Below, in pieces: positions 38,445 to 48,346 of a stretch of 64,000 nt of DNA. Source of the stretch: Lichenibacterium dinghuense (GTDB lineage Bacteria; Pseudomonadota; Alphaproteobacteria; Rhizobiales; Beijerinckiaceae); NCBI RefSeq assembly GCF_021730615.1, contig NZ_JAJLMN010000001.1, positions 5,175,501-5,239,500 on the forward strand, read 5' to 3'. Position 1 is the stretch's first letter; each line of letters opens with the position of its first letter. Below the pieces are notes generated by a model that made no database searches, was not told the DNA's origin, and saw only the letters and a list, made by a program, of their open reading frames with translations. A program made the translations under genes and the position numbers.

Positions 38445-38962
38445 GAACGTCGCCGCGCTCGCCCTTCGGCAGGTCGATCGTGCCTTCCTCGAAGGCGGAG
38501 TTCCCGTCGTCTCCGGTCCAGATGCGTACGCAGCGGATCATCGTTCCGAGCTCCTGTTGGAAGCGCTTGAGGGAGGGACGTTTCGGCCCACGCGAGATGG
38601 GTCTCGGCGTCTCCGAAAGACCAGTCCTCGCGGCCGACCTCGACGAGGTTGACCACCACGTCCTCTCGACGGAGGCCTACCGCAGCGTGGAATGCGTCGG
38701 CCAGCGCCGCGAAGAAACGGCGCTCGTTCTCGGCATCCCGCCCGTGGTTGAGGGACACCTGGATGCTCACCGCCTCGGCCGAGCGCGCCACGTCGAGGTA
38801 GCCGGGATCGATCACCAGGCCGCTCGGCCCGTGCTCGGCGATGACCTGGAAGCGCTCGGCCATCGGCACGCCGAGCGCCTCATACAGGGCGTGCTGCACG
38901 GCGTCGCCGAAGGCGGCGCGGTACTCGGGCGAGCGACCGGCAGGTAGGTCGATCCGGGTCAA
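38429..38962 (-). CDS. Tautomerase_2 family protein (C-terminus reads into the IS)
   Basis: The first 115 codons are a clear tautomerase_2 (MIF-like) domain: MTRIDLPAGRSPEYRAAFGD, ALYEALGVPMAERFQVIAEH, VSIQVSLNHGRDAENERRFF, DVVVNLVEVGREDWSFGDAE. After that the frame becomes Arg-rich (HLDRRRRELRLRG) and overlaps the cupin start in another frame, ending inside the IS1111 arm. A natural stop near 38550 may have been lost through a frame change. The domain itself looks complete, though the usual catalytic N-terminal Pro is replaced: the start reads M-T-R. Confidence 0.7.
   Translation of the reverse strand: MTRIDLPAGRSPEYRAAFGDAVQHALYEALGVPMAERFQVIAEHGPSGLVIDPGYLDVARSAEAVSIQVSLNHGRDAENERRFFAALADAFHAAVGLRREDVVVNLVEVGREDWSFGDAETHLAWAETSLPQALPTGARNDDPLRTHLDRRRRELRLRGRHDRPAEGRARRRSESLL
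38445..38541 (-). pseudogene. N-terminal fragment of a cupin-like protein
   Basis: From ATG 38541 the frame reads MIRCVRIWTGDDGNSAFEEG then TIDLPKGERGDVLRAFSD and runs into the IS1111 edge at 38444. VRIWTG-(D/E)-(D/N)G-x-S-x-FEEG is the start of small single-domain cupins seen in rhizobial genomes; the metal-binding part is missing. The other side of the IS structure does not hold the rest, so it was deleted. Confidence 0.55.
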
Positions 38963-38999
38963 CGGCTTGCGAGGCTCCTGCCGTCGCAGGCGTCCTACC

Positions 39000-39262
39000 T
39001 CAACGGAGGAAGCTCGACAGCGTGTTGGTGCGGGCGAAGTCGATCACCTCGTCGCCGCGCTCGTTCAGCACCGCCTTGACGACCCACAGGCTGAAGCCGA
39101 CCGCCTTCTTCACGGTGATCTTCGGCGGCATGGTCAGCTCGGCCCGGTTCGTCACCACGTCGACCAGCGCCGGGCCGAGGTGCGCGAAGGAGACCTCCAG
39201 CGCGCCGCGCAGAGCGCCGGGATCCCCGACCCGGGCCGCGTGCACGCCCATCGCGGTGCGGG
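39000..39262 (-). pseudogene. C-terminal fragment of a PoxB-like pyruvate dehydrogenase (quinone)
   Basis: The minus strand reads AMGVHAARVGDPGALRGALE, GPALVDVVTNRAELTMPPKI, VKKAVGFSLWVVKAVLNERG, DEVIDFARTNTLSSFLR-stop. PALVDVVT and (L/M)PPKI are typical of the last third of ThDP-dependent pyruvate oxidases/dehydrogenases. The N-terminal 450 or so residues are missing: at about 39263 the sequence switches to a histidine kinase on the other strand. Confidence 0.75.
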
Positions 39263-39630
39263 CCCCCGACGTCCTGCCGACGCGCTTTGATCCCGAGCGC
39301 CTGCGCGACGCGCTCGACAACATCGTCAGCAACGCGGTGAAGTACAGCCCCCTCGGGGCGGAGATCGTCACCGAGGCGGCGCGGGACGGCGACGGCGTTG
39401 CGCTCCGCGTCACCGATCGGGGCTCCGGCCTCAGGCCGGAGGACTTCGGGCGAATGTTCGGCCGCTTCCAGCGGCTGTCGGCCAAGCCGATGGGCGGCGA
39501 AAGCTCGACCGGCCTCGGGCTGTTCAGCGCCAAGCGGATCGTCGACCTCCACGGCGGCGCGCTCCTGGCGGAGTCTGACGGCCCGGGCCGCGGCACGAGC
39601 TTCGTGCTGCGACTGCCCGCGACGGCGTGA
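39263..39630 (+). pseudogene. C-terminal fragment of a sensor histidine kinase
   Basis: Reads FDPERLRDALDNIVSNAVKY (N box), VALRVTDRGSGLRPEDFGRM (G1), FGRFQRLSAKPMGGESSTGL (F box) and GLGLFSAKRIVDLHGGALLA (G2), ending at a TGA at 39628-39630. The ATP-binding domain is complete but dimerisation, phosphoacceptor and sensor domains are gone. The response regulator follows 11 bp later. Confidence 0.8.
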
Positions 39631-39641
39631 GGAGAACGGCA

Positions 39642-40189
39642 TGGACGCCGAGGCGAGAGGCACGGAGGCCAAGGGCGGGCGGCACGTCGCCGTGGTGGAC
39701 GACGAGGCCGCGACGCGCGCCATGGTGGGCGACTACCTGGCCCTGCAGGGCTTCGACGTGTCGGCGCTCGACGGCGGCGCGGCGCTGCGCGGCCTGATGG
39801 CCGAGCGCCCGCCCGACCTCGTGCTGCTCGACCTCAACATGCCGGACGAGGACGGCCTGTCGCTGGTGCGCTTCGTGAAGGGCACCAGCGCCGTGCCCGT
39901 CATCCTGCTCACCGCGACGGCCAGCCCCGTCGACCGCGCGGTTGGGCTGGAGAGGGGCGCCGACGACCACCTCACCGAGCCCTGCGACCTCCGTGAACTC
40001 CGGCACGCGTGCCCGCCGACGGAAAGGCTCTGTCGAGGTTCCTCCGGCTGCGAGGGCAGGGAGCCGTCCGGGCCAGCACCCATGCTTCGCCAAAACGAAC
40101 GCAGCGTTCTTTTTTTCAGTCCGCGCCCCTTGCCTCACCGGCCGGGAGGCGTAGAACTCTCCCCACGCAACCCATCGAGCCCGCCATGA
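39642..40189 (+). pseudogene. Receiver-only remnant of an OmpR-type response regulator
   Basis: Residues 15-120 form a receiver: HVAVVDDEAATRAMVGDYLA (acidic pair), DLVLLDLNMPDEDGLSLVRF (phospho-Asp), VILLTATASPVDRAVGLERG, ADDHLTEPCDLRELRHA. The conserved Lys of the usual T-K-P is Glu (TEP). After about 40010 the frame is unlike any output domain and crosses a terminator-like hairpin at 40097, so the DNA-binding domain has been lost. Confidence 0.7.
40097..40116 (+). terminator. Small intrinsic terminator-like hairpin
   Basis: GAACG, loop CAG, CGTTC, then seven T. Preceded by AAAA, so it could work from both strands. It lies between the receiver remnant and metZ. Confidence 0.6.
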
Positions 40190-41403
40190 CCGACCGGAAG
40201 TCCCTCCACCCCGCCACCCGCCTCGTCCACGGCGGCACGCTGCGCACGCCCTTCGGCGAGACCTCGGAGGCGTTGTTCCTGACGCAGGGCTTCATCTACG
40301 ACACGGCCGAGGCCGCCGAGGCGCGCTTCAAGGGCGACGACCCCGGCTTCATCTACGCGCGCTTCTCCAACCCCACCGTGCGGATGTTCGAGGAGCGCAT
40401 GGCGCTGCTGGAGGGCGCCGAGGATGCGCGCGCCACCGCCTCCGGCATGGCGGCCGTCACAGCGGCCATGATGGGGCAGGTCAAGGCGGGCGACCACGTC
40501 GTCGCCGCCAAGGCCCTGTTCGGCTCCTGCCGCTACATCGTCGAGGACCTGCTGCCGCGCTTCGGCGTCGACTGCACGCTGGTCGACGGCGCCGACCTCG
40601 ACCAGTGGCGCGCCGCCCTGCGGCCCAACACGGTGACGGTGTTCCTCGAATCGCCCACCAACCCGACGCTGGAGATCTACGACATCGCCGCCGTCGCGGA
40701 GATCGCCCACGCGGGCGGCGCGACGCTGGTGATCGACAACGTCTTCGCCACCCCCATGCTGCAGAGCCCGCTCGAGCTCGGCGCCGACTGCGTGATCTAT
40801 TCGGCGACCAAGCACATCGACGGGCAGGGCCGCTGCCTCGGCGGCGTCATCCTGGCCAGCAAGGCCTTCATCGACAAGAACGTCCACAACCTCCTGCGCC
40901 AGACCGGCCCCTCCATGTCGCCCTTCAACGCCTGGGTGCTGCTGAAGGGGCTGGAGACGCTCGGCGTCCGGGTGGCGGCCCAGACCGCCGCGGCGGCCCG
41001 CGTCGCCGACGCCCTGGCGGAGCTGCCCGGCGTCACCAAGGTGCTCTACCCCGGCCGGCCCGACCACCCGCAATACGCGCTGGCGCGGCGGCAGATGAAG
41101 GGCGGATCGACGCTGGTGGCCTTCGAGGTCGCGGGCGGCAAGGCCGGCGCCTTCCGCTTCGCCAACGCGCTGGAGGTGATCGGCATCTCCAACAACCTCG
41201 GCGACGCGAAGAGCCTCGTCACCCACCCGGCTACGACGACGCACCAGCGCCTGTCGCAGGAGGTGCGCGAGGGCCTCGGCATCTCCGAGGGCATGCTGCG
41301 CCTGTCCGTCGGCCTCGAGGACGTCGAGGATCTGATCGACGATCTGCGCCGCGGAGCCGCGGCGGCGAGCGGCGGCGCGCCGCTGGCCAGGGCCGCCGAA
41401 TGA
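40186..41403 (+). CDS. metZ: O-succinylhomoserine sulfhydrylase
   Basis: A 405-residue PLP enzyme of the Cys/Met metabolism family. It makes homocysteine from O-succinylhomoserine and sulphide. Visible motifs are FIYARFSNPTVRMFEERMAL, LFGSCRYIVEDLLPRFGVDC, TVFLESPTNPTLEIYDIAAV, the PLP lysine in VIYSATKHIDGQGRCLGGVI, and GDAKSLVTHPATTTHQRL. The first residues SLHPATRLVHGG match the family start. Full length. Confidence 0.95.
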   Translation: MTDRKSLHPATRLVHGGTLRTPFGETSEALFLTQGFIYDTAEAAEARFKGDDPGFIYARFSNPTVRMFEERMALLEGAEDARATASGMAAVTAAMMGQVKAGDHVVAAKALFGSCRYIVEDLLPRFGVDCTLVDGADLDQWRAALRPNTVTVFLESPTNPTLEIYDIAAVAEIAHAGGATLVIDNVFATPMLQSPLELGADCVIYSATKHIDGQGRCLGGVILASKAFIDKNVHNLLRQTGPSMSPFNAWVLLKGLETLGVRVAAQTAAAARVADALAELPGVTKVLYPGRPDHPQYALARRQMKGGSTLVAFEVAGGKAGAFRFANALEVIGISNNLGDAKSLVTHPATTTHQRLSQEVREGLGISEGMLRLSVGLEDVEDLIDDLRRGAAAASGGAPLARAAE

Positions 41404-41457
41404 GGTGACGGCCGGGGCGGGGCGCGGCATGATAGCCCGCCTGCCCCGGGGTCGACC

Positions 41458-41850
41458 ATGTACACAGCCGTCACGCGCGACATCCAGATCACGGTGATGC
41501 CGCAATACCTCGCCGACCAGTCGGCGCCCGACGAGGGCCGCTACGTGTGGGCCTATACGGTCGAGGTCGCCAATCTCGGGCGGCGCACCGTGCAGCTCGT
41601 GGCGCGCCACTGGATCATCACCGACGCCGCCGGCAAGGTCGAGACCGTGAGCAGCCTCGGCGTGGTGGGGGAACAGCCGGTGCTGAACCCCGGCGAAACC
41701 TTCCGCTACACCTCGGGATGCCCGCTCACGACCTCGTCGGGCGTGATGGAGGGGCATTACCGCATGGTCGACGACCGGGGCGGCTCCTTCGACGCCGAGA
41801 TCCCGGCCTTCTCGCTCGACTGCCCGCAGGCCAAGAGGGTGCTGAACTGA
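41458..41850 (+). CDS. apaG: ApaG protein (Co2+/Mg2+ efflux-associated)
   Basis: A 130-residue single-domain protein: MYTAVTRDIQITVMPQYLAD, RYVWAYTVEVANLGRRTVQL, VARHWIITDAAGKVETVSSL, GVVGEQPVLNPGETFRYTSG, MEGHYRMVDDRGGSFDAEIP. The GEQP and YTSGCPL-T motifs are diagnostic. Biochemical role is not settled. It follows metZ by 54 bp. Confidence 0.96.
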   Translation: MYTAVTRDIQITVMPQYLADQSAPDEGRYVWAYTVEVANLGRRTVQLVARHWIITDAAGKVETVSSLGVVGEQPVLNPGETFRYTSGCPLTTSSGVMEGHYRMVDDRGGSFDAEIPAFSLDCPQAKRVLN

Positions 41851-41876
41851 TGGAGCCGGATCCCGGGTGCCCCGGC

Positions 41877-41979
41877 CGTCATCGAGGCGGAGCGAAGCGA
41901 TCCAGACCGCACGTCCCGCCCGGCGCACACCGGTGGCAGCTCTCGACGGCCGGACCGCTTAGCTGCGCTCGCGATGACG
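41877..41979. repeat. REP-like imperfect inverted repeat between convergent genes
   Basis: Left arm CGTCATCGAGGCGGAGCGAA (41877-) pairs with right arm GCTGCGCTCGCGATGACG (-41979); arms are about 27 nt with a 48-nt centre. The CGTCATCGCGAGCG-type phrase is a common dispersed repeat in rhizobial genomes. Located between apaG and pepF stops, it may also terminate both. Confidence 0.6.
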
Positions 41980-41993
41980 GCGGCAGGGCACCG

Positions 41994-43835
41994 TCACGGC
42001 GCCGGCAGCCTCTCCAGCTCGTCGATCAGCCCTTCGATGACGCCGAGGCCGATGCTCCAGAAGCCGGGGTCGTGCGCGTCGAGGCCGAAGGGCTTCAGCA
42101 GCTCCGAATGGTGCTTGGTGCCACCCGCGGCCAGCAGCGCGAGATAGCGCTCGGCAAAGCCCTCCGGCGACGCGCTGAACACGCCGTAGAGCGAGTTCAC
42201 CAGGCAGTCCCCGAACGCGTAGGCGTAGACGTAGAAGGGCGAGTGCACGAAATGCGGCACGTAGCTCCAGAACGTGTCGTAGCCCGGCCCGAGCCGGATC
42301 GCCGGACCCAGGCTCTCGGCCTGCACGCTCATCCACAGCTCGCCGATCCGCGCCGCCGTCAGCTCGCCCGCGATGCGCTCCTCGTGCAGCCTGCGCTCGA
42401 AGGAGTAGAAGGCGATCTGCCGGACCACCGTGTTGAGCATGTCCTCGACCTTGGCGGCCAGCAGCGCGAAGCGCGCCGCCGGCGTGCTCGCGCGCGCCAC
42501 CATGGCCCGGAACGTCAGCATCTCGCCGAACACCGAGGCGGTCTCGGCTAGGGTCAGCGGCGTCTGCGCCATCAGGGCGCCGCGCGGCGCCGCCAGCGTC
42601 TGGTGGACGCCGTGGCCGAGCTCGTGCGCCAGCACCATCACGTCGCGCGGGCGGCCCCCGTAGTTCATCAGCACGTAGGGGTGCACGGCCGGCACGGTCG
42701 GGTGCGAGAAGGCGCCGGGCGCCTTGCCGGGCCGGATCTCGGCATCGATCCACCGCTCGTCGAAGAAGCGCCGCGCGATGTCGGCCACCACCGGCGAGAA
42801 GCCCCGGTAGGCGTCGAGCACCGTGTCGCGCGCCTCCGCCCAGGGCACGATGGCGGGCGCCGCCGCGGGCAGGGGCGCGTTGCGGTCCCAGTGGTTCAGC
42901 TGCTCGCGGCCGAACCAGCGCGCCTTCATGCGGTAGTAGCGGTGCGACAGCCGCGGATAGGCGCCCCGCACGGCCGCGACCAGCGCGTCCACCACCTCGC
43001 GCTCGACGCGGTTCGACAGGTGGCGCGAGTCGGCCACGTCGGCGAAGCCGCGCCAACGGTTGGAGATCTCCAGGTCCTTGGACAGCGTGTTGGTGATCAG
43101 CGCGAAGGTGCGCCCGTTCGCGCCCAGCGTCTCGGCCAGGGCCGCGGCGGCGCTCTCGCGGGCGCGGCCGTCCGGGTCCTGGAGGAGGTTCAGCGTCGGC
43201 TCGAGCGCCAGCTCCGCGCTGTCGACGGTGAAGCGCAGCGACGTGATGGTCTCGTCGAACAGCCGCGTCCAGGCGGCGCGGCCCGTCACGGCCTTCTCGT
43301 GGAAGAGCTGCTCCAGCTTGGTGTCGAGCTGGTGGGGCCGGTCCTTGCGGATGTCGTCGAGCCAGGGCCGCCAATGCGCGAGCGGCTCCTCGGCGGCGAG
43401 CCGGTCGAGCGTCGCGTCCGGGATGCCGTTCAGCTCCAGCGTGAAGAACAGCAGGTTCGACGACACGGCGGTGACGCGGTCGCCGGCGTCGGCCATGAAC
43501 TTGGCTCGGCCTGCGTCGGCCGTGTCCTCGGTGTAGAGGAGCTGCGCGTAGGAGGCGGCGCGCCCGAGCGCCTCGTCGAGCCGCTCGTAGCGCCCGACCG
43601 CCTCGGCGAGGCGGGATGCGGCGTCGGGCCGTTCCGCGATCGCGGCGAGCTGCCCGCGGTAGTCGGCCGCGAAGGCTTCCGCGCCGCGCGCCGCGTCGGC
43701 GAGGTCGCCCGCGAAGCCGGGCGCGTCCATGGCGGGGTAGAGGTCGGCGAGGGACCAGCGCGGCACGTCGCCGAGCGCGGCGGCGTCCGCGCCGGTGCGG
43801 GCCTGATGCTGGGCGGGACGGCGGGTGGGGAACAT
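41994..43835 (-). CDS. pepF: M3 family oligoendopeptidase F
   Basis: A 613-residue zinc peptidase. The active site VMVLAHELGHGVHQTLA carries HExxH, and the third ligand Glu is in LAETASVFGEMLTFRA. The N-terminal helical domain and SFFHSP-like stretch FVHSPFYVYAYAFGDCLVNS are typical. It cleaves short peptides in the cytoplasm. The start at 43835 (MFPTRRP) is preferred over 43877. Confidence 0.93.
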   Translation of the reverse strand: MFPTRRPAQHQARTGADAAALGDVPRWSLADLYPAMDAPGFAGDLADAARGAEAFAADYRGQLAAIAERPDAASRLAEAVGRYERLDEALGRAASYAQLLYTEDTADAGRAKFMADAGDRVTAVSSNLLFFTLELNGIPDATLDRLAAEEPLAHWRPWLDDIRKDRPHQLDTKLEQLFHEKAVTGRAAWTRLFDETITSLRFTVDSAELALEPTLNLLQDPDGRARESAAAALAETLGANGRTFALITNTLSKDLEISNRWRGFADVADSRHLSNRVEREVVDALVAAVRGAYPRLSHRYYRMKARWFGREQLNHWDRNAPLPAAAPAIVPWAEARDTVLDAYRGFSPVVADIARRFFDERWIDAEIRPGKAPGAFSHPTVPAVHPYVLMNYGGRPRDVMVLAHELGHGVHQTLAAPRGALMAQTPLTLAETASVFGEMLTFRAMVARASTPAARFALLAAKVEDMLNTVVRQIAFYSFERRLHEERIAGELTAARIGELWMSVQAESLGPAIRLGPGYDTFWSYVPHFVHSPFYVYAYAFGDCLVNSLYGVFSASPEGFAERYLALLAAGGTKHHSELLKPFGLDAHDPGFWSIGLGVIEGLIDELERLPAP

Positions 43836-44004
43836 CGGTCCATCCGGTTCGGCTTCGTCGGCCTCCCATAGGCCCATCCCGTGGCGGCGTCACGGCGGGG
43901 GGCGGTGCATCGGATCGCCCGTTAAGTGCGGGTTTACCCTCGTGGACGATGTTGCCGTGGCCGAGGGCGGCGAGGCCCGAGGGTCAGGGCCACATCGGGG
44001 ACGC

Positions 44005-45474
<1,470 letters not shown>

Positions 45475-45579
45475 CCCGAACCTGTCATCGCGACACCACG
45501 GTGCCGCGCGGATGCGTCCTTCGACATCTTTTCCGCGCGGGCCGGCGTTGCTTTCCCGCCCCGGGCGGCGTTTGACCTC

Positions 45580-47598
45580 ATGCAGATGAACGCGGGCAGG
45601 CTCGGGACGGCGCGGCGCCGTCCCGGCCGGGCCTCGGACGGGGATCCCTCCGGGATGACAGCGCAGCGCGGCCGCTCGGCCTTCCTCACCTCAACGGCGC
45701 TGCTGTTCGCCGGCGCGCTGCTCGCGCCCGGCGGCGCCGCGGCCGCGCCGCGCAAGCCGCATCCCGCGGGGGCGCAGTCGGCCATGCTGCCGGACGCCTC
45801 CGACTACATGCCGGGCGACGAGGCGCGCGGCGCGCTGTCGCGGATCGTCGCCGAGCCGGGCTCGGTGCTGGACGCCTACGCGCCGACCAAGTCCGGCGAC
45901 GGGGCCGGCCTGTGGCCCGACGACCTGCCGAAGCCCCTCGCCTCGGCGACGCCGGACGCGGCCTCGACCGGCAGCGTGCCGCCGACGCGCGCGGCGGGAT
46001 CGCCGGCCGCCGCGCCCGCGACGGCGCCGGCCACCGCGCCGGTGGCCGGGCCGGCCGGTCCCGATCCGCTGGCCTACGGGCCCGTGTCGCCCGACGCGCC
46101 CGTGCTCGACGCCGCGACGCTTCAGCGAGCCATCGAGGATTGGCTCGGCCCCGAGCCGCTCCGCGGCCTGCGCTCCATCCCGGCCGCCGCGGCCGAGGAG
46201 AAGCGCTACGACGCTCGCACGGCCGTGCGCGACTTCTACGCCGCGCGCGGCTTCGCGCCGATCTGGGTCGTGGACGGGCACTTCGACGCACCGGCCCGCT
46301 CCGCCCTCGCCCGCATCGACCGCGCCGCCGAGGACGGGCTCGACCTCCGCTCGGCGCGCGTCGACGTGCCGGACGGGGGCGACCCCGCCGCGCTGGCGAA
46401 GAGCGAGCTGTCGCTCACGGAGGCGGTCGTCGAATACGCGCGGCAGGCGAGCGGCGGCCGGGTCGACCCGTCGCGCATCGACGCGCTCGTGGCCGCCAAG
46501 CCCGACGTGGCGCCGCCCGGCCGCGTGCTCGCGGCGCTGCGCGACGCGGCCGACCCCGGGGAAGCGCTGCGCGGCTTCAACCCGCCGCACAAGGGCTACC
46601 TCGCCCTGCGCGCCAAGCTCGCGGAGGTGCGGCGCGCCTCGGAGATGACGGCGGGCGGCCCCATCCCGGCCGGCCCGGCCCTGAAGCCCGGCATGAAGGA
46701 CGCGCGCGTGCCGCTGCTGCGCGCGCGCTTCGGGCTCGACATCGGTGCCTCCGCCGGGGCGGACGGGCAGGTCTACGACACGCGCGTCGCCAGCGCGGTC
46801 GCGGACTTCCAGCGCGCCCACGGCATGCCGGCCTCCGGCGTGCTCACGCCGCGCACGGTGGCGAGCCTGTCGGGCGGGCAGCCGCGCCGTTTGGAGAACG
46901 AAATCCTCGCCAACATGGAGCGCTGGCGCTGGCTGCCGCGCGACCTCGGGCAGCGCTACGTCGTGGTGAACATCCCCGACTACTCGCTCGACGTCTTCGA
47001 CGGCGACCGCCCGATCCACCACGCCCGCGTCGTGGTCGGCAAGCCCGACCACCAGACGCCGATCTTCTCCGAGACGATGAAATACATCATCGTCAACCCG
47101 TACTGGAACGTGCCGCTCTCCATCGTCGAGAAGGAGATGATGCCGAAGCTCGCCGCGGATCCGAACTACTTCGCGGATCACGGCTATGAGGTGGTGCGCA
47201 AGGGCGGGGAAACCTACGTGCGCCAGCCGCCGGGCGACAGCAACGCGCTGGGCCGCATCAAGTTCCTGTTCCCGAACAAGTTCTCCGTCTACCTGCACGA
47301 CACGAACGCGAAGGGCTACTTCAGCCGGGACGCGCGGGCGCTGAGCCACGGCTGCGTGCGCGTCGACCAGCCCTTCAAGCTCGCCGAAGCCGTGCTCGGC
47401 CGCGACCGCGGCTGGAGCGAGGCGCGCGTCGAGGGCATGGTGGGCGGCGGCGAGCGCACCGTGAACCTGCCGCGGCCGGTGCAGGTCCACATGAACTACT
47501 TCACGGCCTTCGTGGACGAGGCGGGCCAGCTCCGCCTGCGCGACGACGTCTACGGCTATTCCGCCAAGGTGCGGGCGGCGCTCGGCCTGTCCGGCTGA
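45580..47598 (+). CDS. L,D-transpeptidase (YkuD/YcbB-like) with peptidoglycan-binding domain
   Basis: A 672-residue exported enzyme. A signal-like segment is STALLFAGALLAPGGAAAAP (about 40-60), followed by an Ala/Pro-rich linker, a scaffold region, a PG_binding_1 domain (ASAVADFQRAHGMPASGVLT) and the YkuD domain YVVVNIPDYSLDVFDGDRPI with the catalytic Cys motif ALSHGCVRVDQPFKLAEAVL. It forms 3-3 peptidoglycan cross-links or attaches lipoproteins in the periplasm. The start may be the ATG at 45655. Confidence 0.93.
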   Translation: MQMNAGRLGTARRRPGRASDGDPSGMTAQRGRSAFLTSTALLFAGALLAPGGAAAAPRKPHPAGAQSAMLPDASDYMPGDEARGALSRIVAEPGSVLDAYAPTKSGDGAGLWPDDLPKPLASATPDAASTGSVPPTRAAGSPAAAPATAPATAPVAGPAGPDPLAYGPVSPDAPVLDAATLQRAIEDWLGPEPLRGLRSIPAAAAEEKRYDARTAVRDFYAARGFAPIWVVDGHFDAPARSALARIDRAAEDGLDLRSARVDVPDGGDPAALAKSELSLTEAVVEYARQASGGRVDPSRIDALVAAKPDVAPPGRVLAALRDAADPGEALRGFNPPHKGYLALRAKLAEVRRASEMTAGGPIPAGPALKPGMKDARVPLLRARFGLDIGASAGADGQVYDTRVASAVADFQRAHGMPASGVLTPRTVASLSGGQPRRLENEILANMERWRWLPRDLGQRYVVVNIPDYSLDVFDGDRPIHHARVVVGKPDHQTPIFSETMKYIIVNPYWNVPLSIVEKEMMPKLAADPNYFADHGYEVVRKGGETYVRQPPGDSNALGRIKFLFPNKFSVYLHDTNAKGYFSRDARALSHGCVRVDQPFKLAEAVLGRDRGWSEARVEGMVGGGERTVNLPRPVQVHMNYFTAFVDEAGQLRLRDDVYGYSAKVRAALGLSG

Positions 47599-47611
47599 GC
47601 GGGACCGGCGC

Positions 47612-48346
47612 TCAGCCCCCGCGGGTGGCGAGCTCTTGCACCCGTGCGGCGATGTCGGCCGCCTTGGGCCGGCCCCGCCGCTCCTTCCCCAGCGCGTCGC
47701 GCCGATCGCCGTCCGCGGCGCGGGCCAGCACCGCGGCGAGCTGGTCGGCCAATGGCGTCGATGGGTCCCAGGTCTCGAGCACGGCGCCGGTCTGGGCGAG
47801 GTTGTCGAGGCCCGGTGCGAAGACCGGGGTCGACTGCGCCTTCTCCTTCAGCACCTCGACCGACAGCTTCGTGACCCGGCTCATCGACGGCAGGTCCATG
47901 ACCTCCGGCTCGGCGCCCGGCAGCGCGACGAGGACGCGCGTGGCCAGCGCGGTCGCGATGAAGGCGCCCGCCGCCGTGTGGCCGTAGAGCACACCGACCG
48001 TCGGCCGGCCTTCGAGGTCGGCGACGATCAGGCACTTGGCGAGGTGCGCCAGAAACTCGTTCAAACCGAGCAGCTCGTCGCGCCGGCTCATGCGCTGGCT
48101 GTCGCTGTCGACCAGCACCACGACCGGGCCTCCTCCGCCGCGCTCCAGCGCGTCGAGCACGTGAGCAGCCAGCGTCAGGGCGCCGTCGACGCCGAGCGGC
48201 GTGCGCCCCTCGACGCCGACCACGACCGCCGTGCCGCCGTCCTTCAGCGTCGCCGTGCCGGTCAGCAGGCCGCCCGCGCGGGCGACGGCGTGGCCGTTGG
48301 GGAACAGCGAGGGCAGAATCTCGTCGAGCGTCATGCTATCGGGCAT
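47612..48346 (-). CDS. mdcE: Biotin-independent malonate decarboxylase, gamma subunit
   Basis: A 244-residue protein with the MdcE pattern: RAGGLLTGTATLKDGGTAVV, VVVLVDSDSQRMSRRDELLG, LNEFLAHLAKCLIVADLEGR, GHTAAGAFIATALATRVLVA, LPSMSRVTKLSVEVLKEKAQ. With MdcD it decarboxylates malonyl bound to the acyl carrier subunit. It is the last gene of the operon and overlaps mdcD by 11 bp. Confidence 0.93.
   Translation of the reverse strand: MPDSMTLDEILPSLFPNGHAVARAGGLLTGTATLKDGGTAVVVGVEGRTPLGVDGALTLAAHVLDALERGGGGPVVVLVDSDSQRMSRRDELLGLNEFLAHLAKCLIVADLEGRPTVGVLYGHTAAGAFIATALATRVLVALPGAEPEVMDLPSMSRVTKLSVEVLKEKAQSTPVFAPGLDNLAQTGAVLETWDPSTPLADQLAAVLARAADGDRRDALGKERRGRPKAADIAARVQELATRGG

Noticed and set aside
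40010-40185. SAM-II riboswitch upstream of metZ
   Set aside because: Expected in alphaproteobacteria, but the conserved pseudoknot sequence is not visible; only a short hairpin with a T-run is present.
40135-41928. 597-codon antisense frame over metZ and apaG
   Set aside because: Stop-poor antisense frame expected at this GC content; metZ and apaG on the other strand are certain.
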